Shown here: one piece after another, positions 41,801 through 56,800 of the stretch
How positions within the stretch are numbered: the stretch's first letter is position 1
Layout: each line of letters opens with the position of its first letter
Source: UBA8337 sp965221415
GTDB lineage: Bacteria > Pseudomonadota > Alphaproteobacteria > RS24
Direction: 5' to 3'
Assembly (NCBI GenBank): GCA_965221415.1
Contig: OZ244887.1
Coordinates: forward strand, 868,001-932,000
DNA length: 64,000 nucleotides
Made by a program: the position numbers and the translations under genes
Notes under the pieces: generated by a model
Told to the model about the DNA's origin: nothing
Database searches by the model: none
Seen by the model: the letters and a program-made list of their open reading frames with translations, nothing else

Positions 41801-44800
41801 CGGTGCTTGACGTGATAGATGTGGATGCGGACGACATGATTTCGTGGGCGTTTGCGGACACGCGGAGCCGTGACGCAGCGGATAATGACCGATTTAATAT
41901 CGACAGTGAAACGGGTGCCATCACTTGGGACGATGAGGCGCTGCCTGATTTTGAAACAACGCGCAGCGCTGCCAACACGCTAGACTTCCAAGTGATAGTG
42001 ACGGCGACGGATACCGCAGGCGCGGCAAGCAATTTTGCGCTGACCATTCAGCTCATCGATGCGAACGACGCACCCACCACGACTCAAAGCGAGATTGTCC
42101 TTGAGGACTTCCTTGGGCGCGTTAATGTCGACGCCGAGAATAACATTCGAAATGAAGAATTTTGGCATTACACCGCGCCTGTCACGATATCTGACGATAG
42201 TATCGTCATAGGCGAAGGTTTTGCCTATTTGCCCGATGGCCGCATCGTAGAAATGCCGATGGGGGATATCACTTTCAGGGCTGCGGGTAGGAATGGTGAG
42301 GATGACCTTGGTAATGGTAATCTCTGGTTTGCGCAGACGGCGATGACTGATGATATGGGTCAGCCCGTACTTGAAGATGGCCAGCCCGTATTAGTATGGG
42401 CTTATCTTGAGGAGAGCGAACTCACAGAAGGGCTTGCTGCCTATGCGTTAGCCCGCCATGATGGCACGGCTTATGAGCTGTTTGGCTCTCTCACATCTTG
42501 GAGTCACACGGCGCTGATAAGCGTATCGCCATATGATGCGGATGACGCGGCAACAGCTGGTGACTCATACACAGGTGGCCGTGTGATGACCGTCAGCGTA
42601 GGGTCGGCGACTGTGTCGGAGATTCACGCACCATCTTTGGCCACTCGCACGATAGATTTACCGACTGGGGAGTTCACTTTCACGGGCGAGGCAGCCGATG
42701 GTGACACTATCTGGCTTGCGCAGGATAGTGGTGGGACATGGGGCTATCTCACGACGGACGAGCTGGTCGCTAGGAGACCCGCTGTGCCGGTGGCAAAATT
42801 TGATGCAGCGACAAGCCAATATGTCCCACTTGTCAACGAAGCGCGCTACGAGATGGTGACAACCGTATCACCATATGATGCGGCCGCCGCAGCCGCTGCA
42901 GCCGCCGCTGTGGCAACCGTATCGCCATATGATGCGACCGCCGCCGCCGCTGCCGCCGCCGCTGTGGCAACCGTATCGCCATATGATGCGACCGCCGCAG
43001 CCGCCATAGCGCAAGACCCAAGCGCAGACCCATACACAGGTGGCCGTGAGATAACTGTCGCCGAGGGCAGGCGTGTTATTTTATCCGATGGCATGGAGGT
43101 CAATTTGCCGTCTGGGACGTTCACTTTCACAGGCGAGACTGTCTGGCTTGCGCAGCGGGCGGTGATTGATACAAGCACGGGTCAGCCTGTCGTTGATGCT
43201 ATGAGTAACCCCGTATTAGAGTGGGCTTATCTTGAGACTGCCGCGCTCACAAATGGGTTAGCGGCTCATGAGTTTGCAAGTTTTGATGCGACGTCGAACG
43301 CATATACCCCGCTGCTGACCCCCGCCCCATACACAGGTGGCCGTGAGATAACTGTCGCCGAGGGCAGGCGTGTTATTTTGTCCGATGGCACGGAGGTCGA
43401 TTTGCCGTCTGGGACGTTCACTTTCACAGGCGAGACTGTCTGGCTTGCGCAGCGGGCGGTGATTGATACAAGCACGGGTCAGCCTGTCGTTGATGCTATG
43501 AGTAACCCCGTATTAGAGTGGGCTTATCTTGAGACTGCCGCGCTCACATCTGGGTTAGCGGCTCATGAGTTTGCAAGTTTTGATGCGACGTCGAACGCCT
43601 ATACCCCGCCGCTGACTCCTGCTCCATACACAGGTGGCCGTGAGATAACTGTCGCCGAGGGCGGGCGTATTATTTTGCCCGATGGCATGGTGGTTAATCT
43701 GCCGTCTGGGACGTTCACTTTCACGGGCGAGGCAGCCGATGGTGATACTATCTGGCTTGCGCAGCGGGCGGCGATTGATGCAACGGGTGAGCCTGTCGTT
43801 GATGATATGGAGCAGCCCGTATTAGAGTGGGCTTATCTTGAGACTGCCGAGCTTACAGATGGGTTAGCGGCTTATGAGTTTGCACGTTTTGATGCGACGG
43901 CGAACGCATATACTCCGCTGCTGGTCTCGCCTGTGCAGTTCGGGGTGGAGGTCACAGGCGGAAACGGACGTACTATAACCATAAGCGATGATAGTTTGCT
44001 CATTTTGTCCGATGGCACCGTTGTAGAGCTGCCGTCTGGGGCGTTCACTTTCTCCACAGGCGCCAATGTATGGATTGAGAAAGCCGTCGATGGAACTTGG
44101 GGCTATGTGAGCGCGCTCACGGATGGCTTAGAGTCCTATGTGCTTACAACATTTGATGACCTCGCCCAGAGCTATAGATCTGTTTCCCACTTCGATTCCA
44201 CGGTGATTCCTATTGCTGAAACGGTTACGATTCTCTTTAGGGTTGACTTCCTTGAGAACGCCGAAGGGGTGGTGACGACGCTTGGCGCGGACGATGTTGA
44301 TGGCGACACGCTTACATGGTCGCTGCCGCTAATACCCAACAACCCAGCCGCTGCGGACAATAGCTACTTTACTATCAATGATGATGGTGAGATTAGGTGG
44401 ATAGCTGTGCCTGATTATGAGGAGACCAGTTCTTCTACGGGCAAGCTGTTTCATGTGACGGCGGTGGTGACGGATGATGACCCTGTTAATCCTAAGTCGG
44501 CTTCTGTTCCTTTGTTGGTGCGGCTGATTAATGTCAACGAAGTGCCGAGGGTTATGTACACGCAGGACGCGGCGGTTACGCATATCACAGACGACACGCC
44601 GATTACGATTGAGTCGGCTGAGAACCAACACGATGTGACGTCATCGCTTATAGTGGACGACGAGGATCGTGGCGACGATATTGTATGGTCGCTGACGGAC
44701 AGTGGTGACAGTCAATTGTTTAACATCGACAGCGAAACGGGTGTCATCAGGTGGAACGTCGCGCCTGATTATGAATCCGCGCGTTACCCGACTGCCCTCA

Positions 44801-47800
44801 GCCGAGACCACAACATAGTCGCGGTCGTGAACGATGGCCTGAATATTGTCAATGCTCATTTAATCATTCGGTTAACCAATGTGAACGACTTGCCGGTTAT
44901 TGCCGATGCTCCTGTTACAAATATCGCGGGGATGGCCACCATCTCGTCGCCCGATATTACAACGTATCGGAGCGGCGATGCGCAGAGTAATTTTGACAAT
45001 CTGGTTGATGGGACAACCGAGAGAATCGTTTGGAATGATGGCGAGACGTATAATGCTTATAGCCCAACTGATGCTGATGGTAAGGCTCTGACTTTCGAGT
45101 TTGACGAAGACTATACGCAAGGCGAGGTTGTTATTTATATCAGACGCGACAACGACCGTGCCGTGGACATTGCTGATGAATTTAATGAGCGTATTGATGA
45201 TTCAATATTAGAATTCCGACTTGATGGTCAAGTTGTTGGCATGACGGCTTTGCGCCATGATGCGGACGGGAGCGATGAAGATATCATCACGGTCAGGTCG
45301 ACGAGCAACATCATTAGGGTCACGCCAGACGCTGATTTGGTGTTTGACGAAGTGCGGATTACTTTTGATGGCGACGAACAAAACCTTGCAGAAATCGAAA
45401 TTAACGCGCGTCCAGTACCTGTGTTTGAGTCCGCTGAGAACCAAGGGGTGGCGGTTTCTGCGAGCGATATTACAGCGTCGGATGAGGATGACGATATTAT
45501 TTCATGGTCGCTCCAAAATCCAGATACTGGTGACGCGAGCCTCTTTAATATCAATACGGCGACGGGTGCGATTACGTGGAAAGTCGCGCCTGATTTTGAA
45601 ACAAGGTTGAGTGAGAGTGGCGACAGAGACTTCCGCCTGACGGTGGTCGTCACAGAGCGTGACATTGCACCTTCCGTCCCGACCGATGGTGTTGATGTCA
45701 TCCCGCCCGATAGCGTTGATATCATTGTGAGATTGACCAATGTCGAAGAACGGCCAGTGGTTAACATCGTTCATAGCACGGTGGTGACGGATGACGCTGA
45801 CGCGGCGGTTGCGACGGACAGGGTGCTTCAGCATGGCGCGGTGATTACGGCTGAGTCAGATGAACGCCAAAGGGACGTGATAACGCTTACAGCGGTGGAT
45901 TCTGAGGATAGCAATCTCGAATGGATCTTGGCAGAGACGGGTGACTTTGCCTTATTTGAGCTTGTGGAAATGGCTGGCGAGGTAAGTACACGTAAACTTG
46001 TATGGGCAGCGACGCCTGATTATGAAGACCCGACTACCTACAATAATGATATGGACAGAGATTTCAGCCTGACGGTGATAGTGGAAAATGATAACCCTCA
46101 CGGTATAGCAAGCAGCCGCATTGACCTCACGGTTAGGCTGACCGATGTGGATGATTCACCTGTTTTTGACGCTGTAGAAATTACACACTTGGCTGTCCCT
46201 TCGACATCTGCGTCAATGTTTCATAGCGGGAATGATGTAGAAAACCTGAGAAATCTGCGGGATGGAAGTGATGCTGCTTTTCACCCGACCGACGCGCGTG
46301 ATGGAAACCTAAGATTCGAGTTTACTACCGACTATATGGGGGGCAGAATCGATATTGATACGGGGTCTTTCGCTACTATTACCGGTGCAACATTACAATT
46401 TTTTCACGATGGCACCCCCCTTGGCCAGCCGACGACATTGGACATTGCCAATGCTGTAGACGACATTATCAGTGTCTCCTCTGAGGCGCTGTTTGATGCA
46501 ATACGGATTAATTTTCCTAATAATCAACCCGTACAACAGATTCCAGAGATTCAGATTTTTGGGCATCCAACAGGGGGGACGGCGCATGCGTTTAGCACAG
46601 TTGAGAACCAACGCGAGGTGATTGACCTCACCGCGACTGACCCTGATGGTACTGAGATTACATGGAGTTTGCGCGGCGATGATGCGGACTTCTTTAGCAT
46701 TAGAGATGGCCGACTAACGTGGGAAGAATTACCTGATTTTGAATCTGTGCGCTTTGCTAGTGCTGCCCGCAACAAAGTGTTCAACGTTTCGGCTGTCGCG
46801 AGCAACGATGGCGGCCCCGAGATACTTAACTTCGCCGTCAGCCTGCTCAATGTTGATGAATCGCCGGTTGTTAATATTCCCGATAACGCTGCGCTTATCC
46901 CTGCGGTAAATCTCGTGCTTTCGCCTGACGGTATCACGCGTTTTCGCGAGGCGGACGACGACGGTTTTTCGCCTTCCCGTTGGTCACTCGGTTTGGGCAG
47001 CACCCTTTCTATCGCCTTTGGGCAGGAGTACCTCCCTGACGATGACGATAAGGGCACGGATGCCAGAGAAGATAGACATGTTGCAAATCTGTTTGATGAT
47101 GTGAGGGATGTCACAAATTGGGACAGCCCTGGAGCCGAGGGCTATGAAGGCTATTCCCCAACCAATGCGGCTAGTAGAGTTCTGAGTTTCGAGTTTGACG
47201 TTTCTTATACGCAAGGCATGGTTCGTATTCATAACAGGGTTGGCGCGGAGGCAGTTAATATTGACGCCACAGGCGTAATTTTTTGGAATGACGATAATGG
47301 TGATGGCGTTAGAGATCCGGACGAACAGATTCGCAGAGTTGGTAGTAACCCGCTTCTGGATTTTGGTCGGTTCAGTAGCGACGCAGACAAAGACGGCGTT
47401 ATCACTATCGCGCCAACCCTTACGGAGGCGTTCACGAGAATCGATATTGTGTTTGTGGAACACGACCCGAACCTTGAAGAAATCGAAATTCTCGCGGTGC
47501 GAGAAGCACCTGTGATTGAGTCAGCTGAGAACCAGCAAGCAGTGACCATGTTTACGGGAACGGCTGAGGGGAACGGCGTTTTGACTTGGGACTTGGGTGG
47601 TCGTGACGCAGAATATTTTGCCATCAACACCGTAACGGGCGAACTAACGTGGGAAGTCGCGCCTGATTATGAAACGACGCGAAGTGCTGGTGACAAATTC
47701 CGAGAGTTTCACCTGACGGCCATAGCGGAAGACGAGACGCGTACCGAGGAGGTAGGTACGACCGGTACTATTGATGTCATTGTGAGATTGACCGATGTAA

Positions 47801-50800
47801 ATGATGGTCCGGTCATTGCCGCCCCAATGAATCTCGTGCTTGCGCCTGAGGGGGCGACGTATTTGGGTGGCGGGGACTTTACGCCTACACTTAGAAATAT
47901 CGTGCTTGCGACTGAGGGTGTTGTGCGTGGCACTGACGATGACGGTAATGTTTTTTGGACTGCAAGTTCGGCCACCATTACGACCGCTATCGCAACCTAT
48001 CGACCTGACTTCAACGCCGACTCGTCTTCGGCGGTCAGACAGGACTTGCATATCAGCAATCTGTTTGATGGGGTGACGGAGGTCGAAGATTGGGACAGCC
48101 CTGGAGTCGAGGGCTATGAAGGTTTTGCCCCAGTCGATGCTGGTGGTGAGCCGCTGACATTCACTTTTGACCAGGCCTATACGCTCGGCGCTGCAGGCAG
48201 TGTCGTCATTCATATCAGGCCCAGCCACCTGAGCAGAATTAACGATGCAAAGTTAGAATTCTTGTATGATCGTGACGGTGATGGTGCTTACACCGCGGGC
48301 GAGATTGTCTACGCGGAGGACTTACACCGCACCCGGGTAGAAGACGAAGAAAACGGCATCCTCACGGTCACGATATCCGACACTAGTGTGGTGTTTGAGC
48401 AAGTGCGGCTTACTTTTAAGAACGCAGTCCTATGGCTTGGCGAAATCGAAATTAACGCGCAGGAAGCCTTCAGGCCAGCTGCAAGTTGGGCTGCTGGTGC
48501 GGCCATCATTACGACCAGTATCACAAGCTATTCCCCTGACGCTAGCAATGAGGAGTCTTCGGTGGCCAGACGGAGTGAGAATATCGACAATCTGGTTGAT
48601 GGGGTGACGGAGGTTGCAGAATGGAGACCGGATATTGACAGCTATGGAGGTTATAGCACCCAAGCTGCCGATGATGGGGATTTAACTTTCACGTTAGATG
48701 ACACCTATAGGCAAGGCGTGGTGCGCATTTATGTGCGCCCCGACGACTCCACCACGACGATTGCTGAGAATGAGCTTATTTATGGCTCAACATTAGAATT
48801 CCGACTTAATGGTCGAGTTGTTGGCGACACTGTGACTTTAGGCAGTGAGCATGCCGCAGACAACGTTCTCACGGTCAGGCCAGCTGCTAGTTTGGGGTTT
48901 GACCAAGTCCGCATTGTGTTTAGGGGCGACACCCAACAGCAACAGCTTGCAGAAATTGAGATTGACGGGGTACGAGGAGACGTAAGCGAGATAGAAGCCG
49001 TCGTAGACGAGGCCACGGCTGATGTCGTCAGGCTTGTGGCGAACGACGCTGATGGCGACACGCTGACATGGTCGCTGACGCTCAATACGGTAATCCCAGC
49101 TGCTTCAGAGGATAATGCTTGGTTTAATATCGACAGCGAAACGGGGGAGGTTACGTGGAAAGTGATACCTGATGCCGACGGCTCGACGCCGAGCGCGCAC
49201 TTCACACGTGGTGACCTCAGCTTCAATGTAAGGGCGACAGTGACAGATCCGGACGGTCTTGCAGACAATCATGAATTCACCGTTACGCTGCAAGCCATAA
49301 ATGATGCCCCTGCGATTACGATTCCTGCAAATGCTATGTTTGACGCGACGGAGGCGGTTGAAAACCTCGTGCTTGCGGTTGCGGGTGCCGCGTATTTGGG
49401 TGGCGAGAATTTTGTGCCTACAGTTAGAAATCGCGCGCTTGCGTCTGAGGGTGCTGTGCCTGGCACTGACGAAAACGGTATTGATTTTTGGAGGGCAGGT
49501 TCGGCCATCATCACGACCGATGTCACAACCTATCGACCTGACACGGGCGGTGTGACATCTTCGAAGGGCGACCAAACTGAGCATATCAGCAATCTGGTTG
49601 ATGGCGACCTGCTGATTGACCAATGGAACGCGGCACTTAGCGCCTTTGATGGTTATGCCGCAAGAGGTGCTTTCAATCACCACTTGACATTCACTTTTGA
49701 CCAAGATTATACGCACGGCAGCGCCATTCTTGTTCTTAACTTTGCTGCCACGGATAGAATTGACAATTCAGAATTAGACTTCCTACTTGATGGTCAGCTT
49801 GTCGGCTCGATAATTTTAGACGGTGATGATGTAGAAGACATTTCGCGAGACATAGACGGCGTTTCCACGACTATAAACAACGTCCTCACGGTCGCGCTAG
49901 ACGATACTAGTTTGAGGTTTGACCAAGTGCGGCTTACTTTTAAGGCCTCATCCCAATGGCTTGGAGAAATCGAGATTCACGGGGAGGAAGTCAATGCACC
50001 AAATCTAGGTTGGACGGCAGGTGCGGCCACCGTTACGACCAGTATCACAAGCTATTCCCCTGACGCTAGCCATGTGGAGTCTTCGACGGCCAGACGGGAT
50101 GAGGATATCAACAATCTGTTTGATGGGGTGACGGATATTGCAGAATGGAGACCGGATGTTGAAGGCTATGAAGGTTATAGCACCCAAGCTGCCAATGGTG
50201 AGCATCTGACGTTCACGTTAGAGGACACCTATACGCGAGGCGAGGTGCGCATTCATGTGCGCCCCGACGACACCACCACCACGGAGATTGCTGAGAATGC
50301 GTTTATTTATGGCTCAACATTAGAATTTTTGGCTAATGGTGAAGTTGTTGACGATTTTATTTTAGCCAGTCACCATGCCGAAGACGACGTTCTCACGGTC
50401 ACGCCAGACGCTGGTTTGGCGTTTGACGAAGTCCGCATTACGTTTAAGGGCGACACCCAACAGCTTGCCGAAATCCAGATTGGCGGGCGGTTATTCGCCA
50501 CCCCTATATTTGAGTCAGATGAGAATACCCAGCCCAACACCGCAATCACCACCTTTACCGCGGACGACCCAGAGACTGCGGCTGCTGACCTTACTTGGAC
50601 GTTGGCGGGTGCCGATGCGGAACTGTTTGACATCAGCAGTCGTGGCGCGCTTACGTGGAAAGAAGCGCCTGACTTTGAAACAACGACAAGTGACAATGAC
50701 GACAAACTTTTCCGCCTGACCGTCATAGCGACAGATGATGGGACAGGGGCAGCTGATGGTGCGCTGGGCTCTAGAGCGGATAGAACTGATATCATTGTGA

Positions 50801-53800
50801 GATTGCTGCAGGTAAATGATGCCCCGATAATCACCGCCCCCACAGTCCTAGCACTTACCGTAGACGAGGGTATACCAGAGGCCGTCACCACGCTTAGGGC
50901 GACCGACGCTGATGGCGACGTGCTGACGTGGAGCTTGGCGACGGACACCGACGAACTGGACAATGAGTGGTTTACTATCGATGCGCATACGGGTGTCATC
51001 TCGTGGGCTACAATACCTGATTTCGACGGCTCGCCGACGAGCGATCACTTCTCCCGTCTTAATGAATTCGCCACCGACCGCGACCTTGTCTTCAACGTAA
51101 GGGCGACGGTGACAGATACTGCTAGCGGCAGCGATGATATTGACCTCGTCATTACGCTGCGCCCCGCAAATGACCCGCCGGTTATTATGCTTTCTGCGGA
51201 TGCTATATTTGACATGAACGTTAGAAATCTCGTGCTTGCGGCTGAGGGTGTCACGGCTTTTGCTGACGAGAATGTTGTGCCGACCCTTAGAAATATCGTG
51301 CTTGCGACTGAGGGTGCTGTGCGTGGCACTGACGATAATGATGTTGATTTTTGGACGGCAGGTTCGGCCATCATCACGACCGATGTCACAACCTATTCCC
51401 CTGACTTCACCTATTCTGGCGGTAGTAGTGTTATCTCTTCGAAAGGCAGACAAACTCAGCATATCAGCAATCTGGTTGATGGTGACACGGATATTATGGA
51501 ATGGAGAACGGATCATGACGAATTCGAAGGTTATCACCTAAGCGGTGCTATCGGTCGCCACCTGACCTTCACTTTTGACCAAGCCTATACGCAAGGCAGT
51601 GTCCGCTTTCTTCTCAGATCCGACCGCGTGGAGCGCCTTGACGATTCAACATTAGACTTCCTGCTTGATGGTCAGGTTATCTACACGACGACTTTAGACA
51701 ATACCAGTCGCGCAATCTTTTTGACGGTCACGGTACCCGATGATGCAAACGGTAATGCGCGCGTGTTTGACCAAGTGCGGATTACTTTTGCTGACGCAGC
51801 CCCAACTCTTGGAGAACTCGAGATTAACGGGCTGGAAGCCTTTGCACGAAGTGGATGGACTGCAGGTGAGGCCACCATTTCGACCAGTATCACAAGCTAT
51901 TCCCCTGACATTAGCAGTGCTACGTCTTCGGCGGACAGACAGCAGGAGAATATCAACAATCTGGTTGATGGGGTGACGGAGGTTACAGAATGGAGACCAA
52001 CTTCCTCCAACTATCAAGGTTATAGCACTCAAGGTGCCGATGGTGAACGCCTGACTTTCACGTTAGAGCGTGCCTATACGGAAGGCGTGGTGCGCATTTA
52101 TGTACGCCCCGACGACACCACCACCACGGAGACTGCTGAGAATGAGCTTATTTATGGCTCAAGATTAGAATTTTTGGCTGATGGTGAAGTTGTTGGCGTG
52201 GTGGTTTTAGGCAGTGACCATGCCGCAGACGACGTTCTCACGGTCACGCCAGACGCTGATTTGGTGTTTGACCAAGTCCGCATTACGTTTAGTGGCGACA
52301 CCCAACAGCTTGCAGAAATCGAAATTGACGGGCGGGGAGCTAACCCTGTATTTGAGTCAGCTGAGAATACCGAACCCGACACCGCAATCACCACCTTTGC
52401 CGTGACCGACGATGAGACTCCAACGGTTGGTAGCACTGATCCTCCGGTGGTTGGTATTGCTCTGTCTCTGACGGGTGACGATGCTGAACTGTTTGACATC
52501 AGCAATGCGGCGGGTAGTCATGGCGAGCTTACGTGGAAAGTCGCGCCCAATTATGAAGACCCGACTACCTACAATAATGGTGCAGACAGAGACTTCTTCC
52601 TGACCATCACCGCGACAGATAATGGGGACGGTGATGGTGATAACGGGGACGGTACGGGCAATCCCCGAACCACTAGCACTGATATCATTGTGCGATTGAC
52701 CGATATCAACGAAGCACCGACAGTCATCGCTCCCGCAGCCGAAGACCTTACCGTAGACGAGGCCACGGATGAGGTCATCACGCTTGCCGTGACCGACCCT
52801 GATGAGGGCGATACGCATAGTTGGAGCTTGGCAGCTGGCGTGATGGACAATGACTTCTTTAATATCGATGAAGATACGGGTGTCATCACGTGGAAAGAGA
52901 TACCTGATGCCGACGGCGCGACGCCGACCGCGCACTTCACACGTGGCGACCTGACCTTCGACATAAGGGCGACAGCGACAGATGCGGGCAATATTGCAAG
53001 CAACCATGACTTCACCATTACGCTGCAAGCCATAAATGAAGGACCGGCTATTTTGCTTCCTGCGGGTTCTGTGTCTGACTTAGGCGGCAGAAATCTCGTG
53101 CTTGCGCCTGACGGTTGGGAAACAAGTTTAGCGACCATCACGACCAGCAACACGAACACTCCCGAAGAGGGAGGCGCAGGCCAAGGCTACGGCACTGGCT
53201 TTTTCGGCCCTAGACGAACATACACCGATGCGAACCGAGATTTGCATCTCGACAATCTGGTTGATGGGGTCACGGCCACAGATGACAGCTTTAATTGGCT
53301 CAGAGATGCGGCGGACACTCAATCTTATAGTCCATTCGGATTCGAGGGTGGACACCTGACCTTCACTTTTGCTGATGCCTATACGCAAGGCAGCGTCCGC
53401 CTTTATAACGCACCCAACGACCCCTTCACTGATTCTTTTTCTCCTCCTCTTAATGAGAATGAATTCATTGACGATTCAACATTAGACTTCTTGTATGATA
53501 GTAACGGTGATGGTGTTTACGCCGAGGACGAGATTGTCTACACGGTGACTTTAGACAGTTCAATGCAGGATGCAGATGGCGTTATCACGGTTCTGCTGCC
53601 CGATGATGATGAGGGTAATTCGCGGGTGTTTGACCAAGTGCGGCTTACTTCTGCTAGCGACGCCATAAGCTTGGGCGAAATCGAAATTGACGGGCGGTTA
53701 GTCGACCCTATATTTGAGTCAACTGAGAATATCCAAGCAGTCACCACGTTTACCGTGGACGACCCAGATACTGCGGCTGCTGATATTACTTGGACGTTGA

Positions 53801-56800
53801 CGGGTGACGATGCGGCACTGTTTACTATCAGCAATGATGACGGTAGTCGTGGTGAGATTAGGTGGAAAACCGCGCCTGACTTTGAAACAACGACAAGTGT
53901 CAGTGGCGACAGGCTGTTCAGCCTGACCGTCACAGCGGCAGATGGTGAGGCATCGCCGGATAGCACTGATATCACCGTCCGATTAAACAATGTATATGAA
54001 AACACCATACCCATTATCGACCACGCTAGTCTCGCGGCGCAGGAAAATATCGCACCAGATGCAGATGTTACGTCAACTGTTGCGTCATTTAGGGGCAGTG
54101 GCACCAACAGCCAGAAGAAAGCTCTGGCTCTGGCGGCTCTGACGGATGAAGACACTGATATTGTTGGTTTTCGCGGGCTCGACACTGATGGCAAAAACAT
54201 CAACTTCGATTTTGATGGTGACGACTATACGCAAGGCAGTGTGGTGATTCATACCAATGCAGCTGCTGCTCATGAGCTTCGCATTGATGGCACAGTGGTG
54301 CAATTCCGGCGCAATAATCAAAACGTTGGCGACCCGCTAACTATTGTCAGCGACACGGCATTGGCGGAGGATATCCTGAGGACCACATTCACCGTCACGC
54401 CGCCCGCTAATTTGGTGTTCGATGAAGTGCGGATTATTTTTGATACCGACGAGCAACAAATCACCGAAGTTGAAATCTTTGGCTTTGCGCTAAACGAGAC
54501 GATTACGTCGCTTGAGAACGATGTCGAGGTGACCGCGTTTACAGTCATCGATTTTGACATGTCTAGCGTGACGTGGAGCTTGGAAGGTGCTGACGCGGCG
54601 CGCTTTACTATCAATGATGATGGTGAGGTTACGTGGCGCGATAGTCCTGATTTTGAAACACTGGCAAGTGCCAATGGTGACAAACTGTTCAGCTTGACCG
54701 CCATCGCGACAGGTGGCACGGGGGACGACAGAATCGACTTCACCGTCAAATTGGCTGATGTGTTCGAGACAGCCCCCTTTATTGCCGACGCGGTGCGCGG
54801 CACACCAGCAAATATCGCGCTTGCGTCTGCGGGTTTGGTGACCGTTACGCCATATGATGATGCGATGTATAGGGGCGGCAGCGACGCGACCGAGGCCATC
54901 CAAATCGCCGCGCTGACCGATGGCAATACGGGGCAACCAGATGAACAAGGGCAATTGACACCCATCGTATGGAGTGGTGCTTCTATCACCAGTTATCGCC
55001 CCCGCGACGCTGATGGCCAAACACTGGCTTTCGATTTTGGCGCAAACAGCTACGTGCAGGGCAGTGTCGTGATTCATACCAGAGCAACGAATAACTCTGA
55101 GCTTCAAATTCATGGCTCAACGGTGCAATTCCGACTTGATGACCAATCCGTCGGCGACCCTATCACTATCATTAGCGACGAGGCAGTCGATGCTGACACT
55201 GCTCAATTCACCATCACGCCACCCGCTCATTTGGTGTTCGATGAAGTGTGGCTTACTTTTGTTAACGCCGACCAACAACTTGCAGAAGTCGAGATTTATG
55301 GCGTTCCCGCAGCAACGCGAGCAACGCGTTTTGTTCGGGCGAATGAAAATGAGGAGGTGGCGGTTGCGCTTACAGCGACGGATGCCACGCCGAATGGCCA
55401 GACTTGGGTCTTGAGAGGCACGGATGAGGCGATGTTTGAAATCGACTCCATGACGGGTGTCATCACGTGGGCGAATGGTGCTCCCGATTATGAAGGCCCA
55501 AGGTTCGAAGAGTTCGACGACGGGTCCGGGTTCAGGTTCATAACGTTCGACATCACCGCCACAGTGACCGATGATAGCGGCCTTTTCGACACAGTCGACC
55601 TCACCATCATATTGAGCGATGTAAACGAAGGGCCTGTTATTACCCGCGCTGATAACATAGCGATTGCTGAGGGCGAGGCGATTGAGATTGAGTCAGCTGA
55701 GAACCAACACGAGGTGATTAGCTTTGCCGCGACCGACCCTGAACAACAAAATGTTTTTGTTTGGTCGCTTGGGGGTGACGATGCTGGCTTGTTCCAAATC
55801 CTTGACCCCAGAATGGGTGTCATCACGTGGGTGAACGCGCCTGATTATGAAGACTTCATGACTGATGCAGACAGAGAGTTCCACCTGACCGTCATAGCGA
55901 CAGATACTGCTAACGCCGCGAGCACCGTCGCCGTCACCGTCACATTGACCGATGTGTTAGAGGCAGCCCCTATTATCATACGCACCATCGATGACTTCAC
56001 GGGGCAACGCGATGTCTTTGTCAATGGTGAGAATGCTGCTGCTGGCGTTTTCCATCACACGGCGACGATATCTACGACGAGTACTTCTGGTCTGATAACC
56101 ATCAGCGAGGGGGCGGTGGCTTATTTGCCCGATGGCAGCACCGTCGATATTCCGTCTGACGACCACACTATTATCGACGGCACGACCACTGATAATTATC
56201 GGGTTTGGATTGAAGACCGTGATGGCGATGGCACATGGGTGGTGAACTCGGGGGCGAGCCTACCAATCGACACCCAAGTCTATGCTCTTGGGCTATATCG
56301 CTTCGGTTCTGGTCAGCCTGATAGTTTCACGCTTGGCGGTACTGCAGTTACGGATGATTCGCTCGTCGTTGGGGATGGCACCATGCGTGCGGTTAATTCA
56401 GCTGAAGGCCAAACCTCGGTGATTACGCTTTCCGCCATAGATACCGTGCCGAATGGCCAGACTTGGTCGCTAGAAAATGAAAATGTTGGTGATGCGCGCT
56501 TCTTTGATATCAATAGCGAAACGGGTGAAATCACTTGGAGCTCAACGCCCGATTACGAAACCTTTGAGAGCCGTGACAGCGACAAAGACTTCGTTGTGAC
56601 CGCCATAGTGACAGATGATGGCGGCGACGCGGACAGTGTTGAACTCACCGTCACATTGACCGATGTAGTCGGAGAACCTGTTATTGGTAGTCCCCGCACG
56701 GATAACACAGTGAGTATTAATGGCGGGGTGCTTACGATTTGGTCACCTGAAAACCAAACCGCAGTGGCGACGTTCACAGCGACCGATGATACGACATCTG

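Noticed and set aside
42861..43654. CRISPR-like array suggested by regular short repeats
   Set aside because: The repeats are in frame, code a linker and 99-aa domains, and have no unrelated spacers between them.
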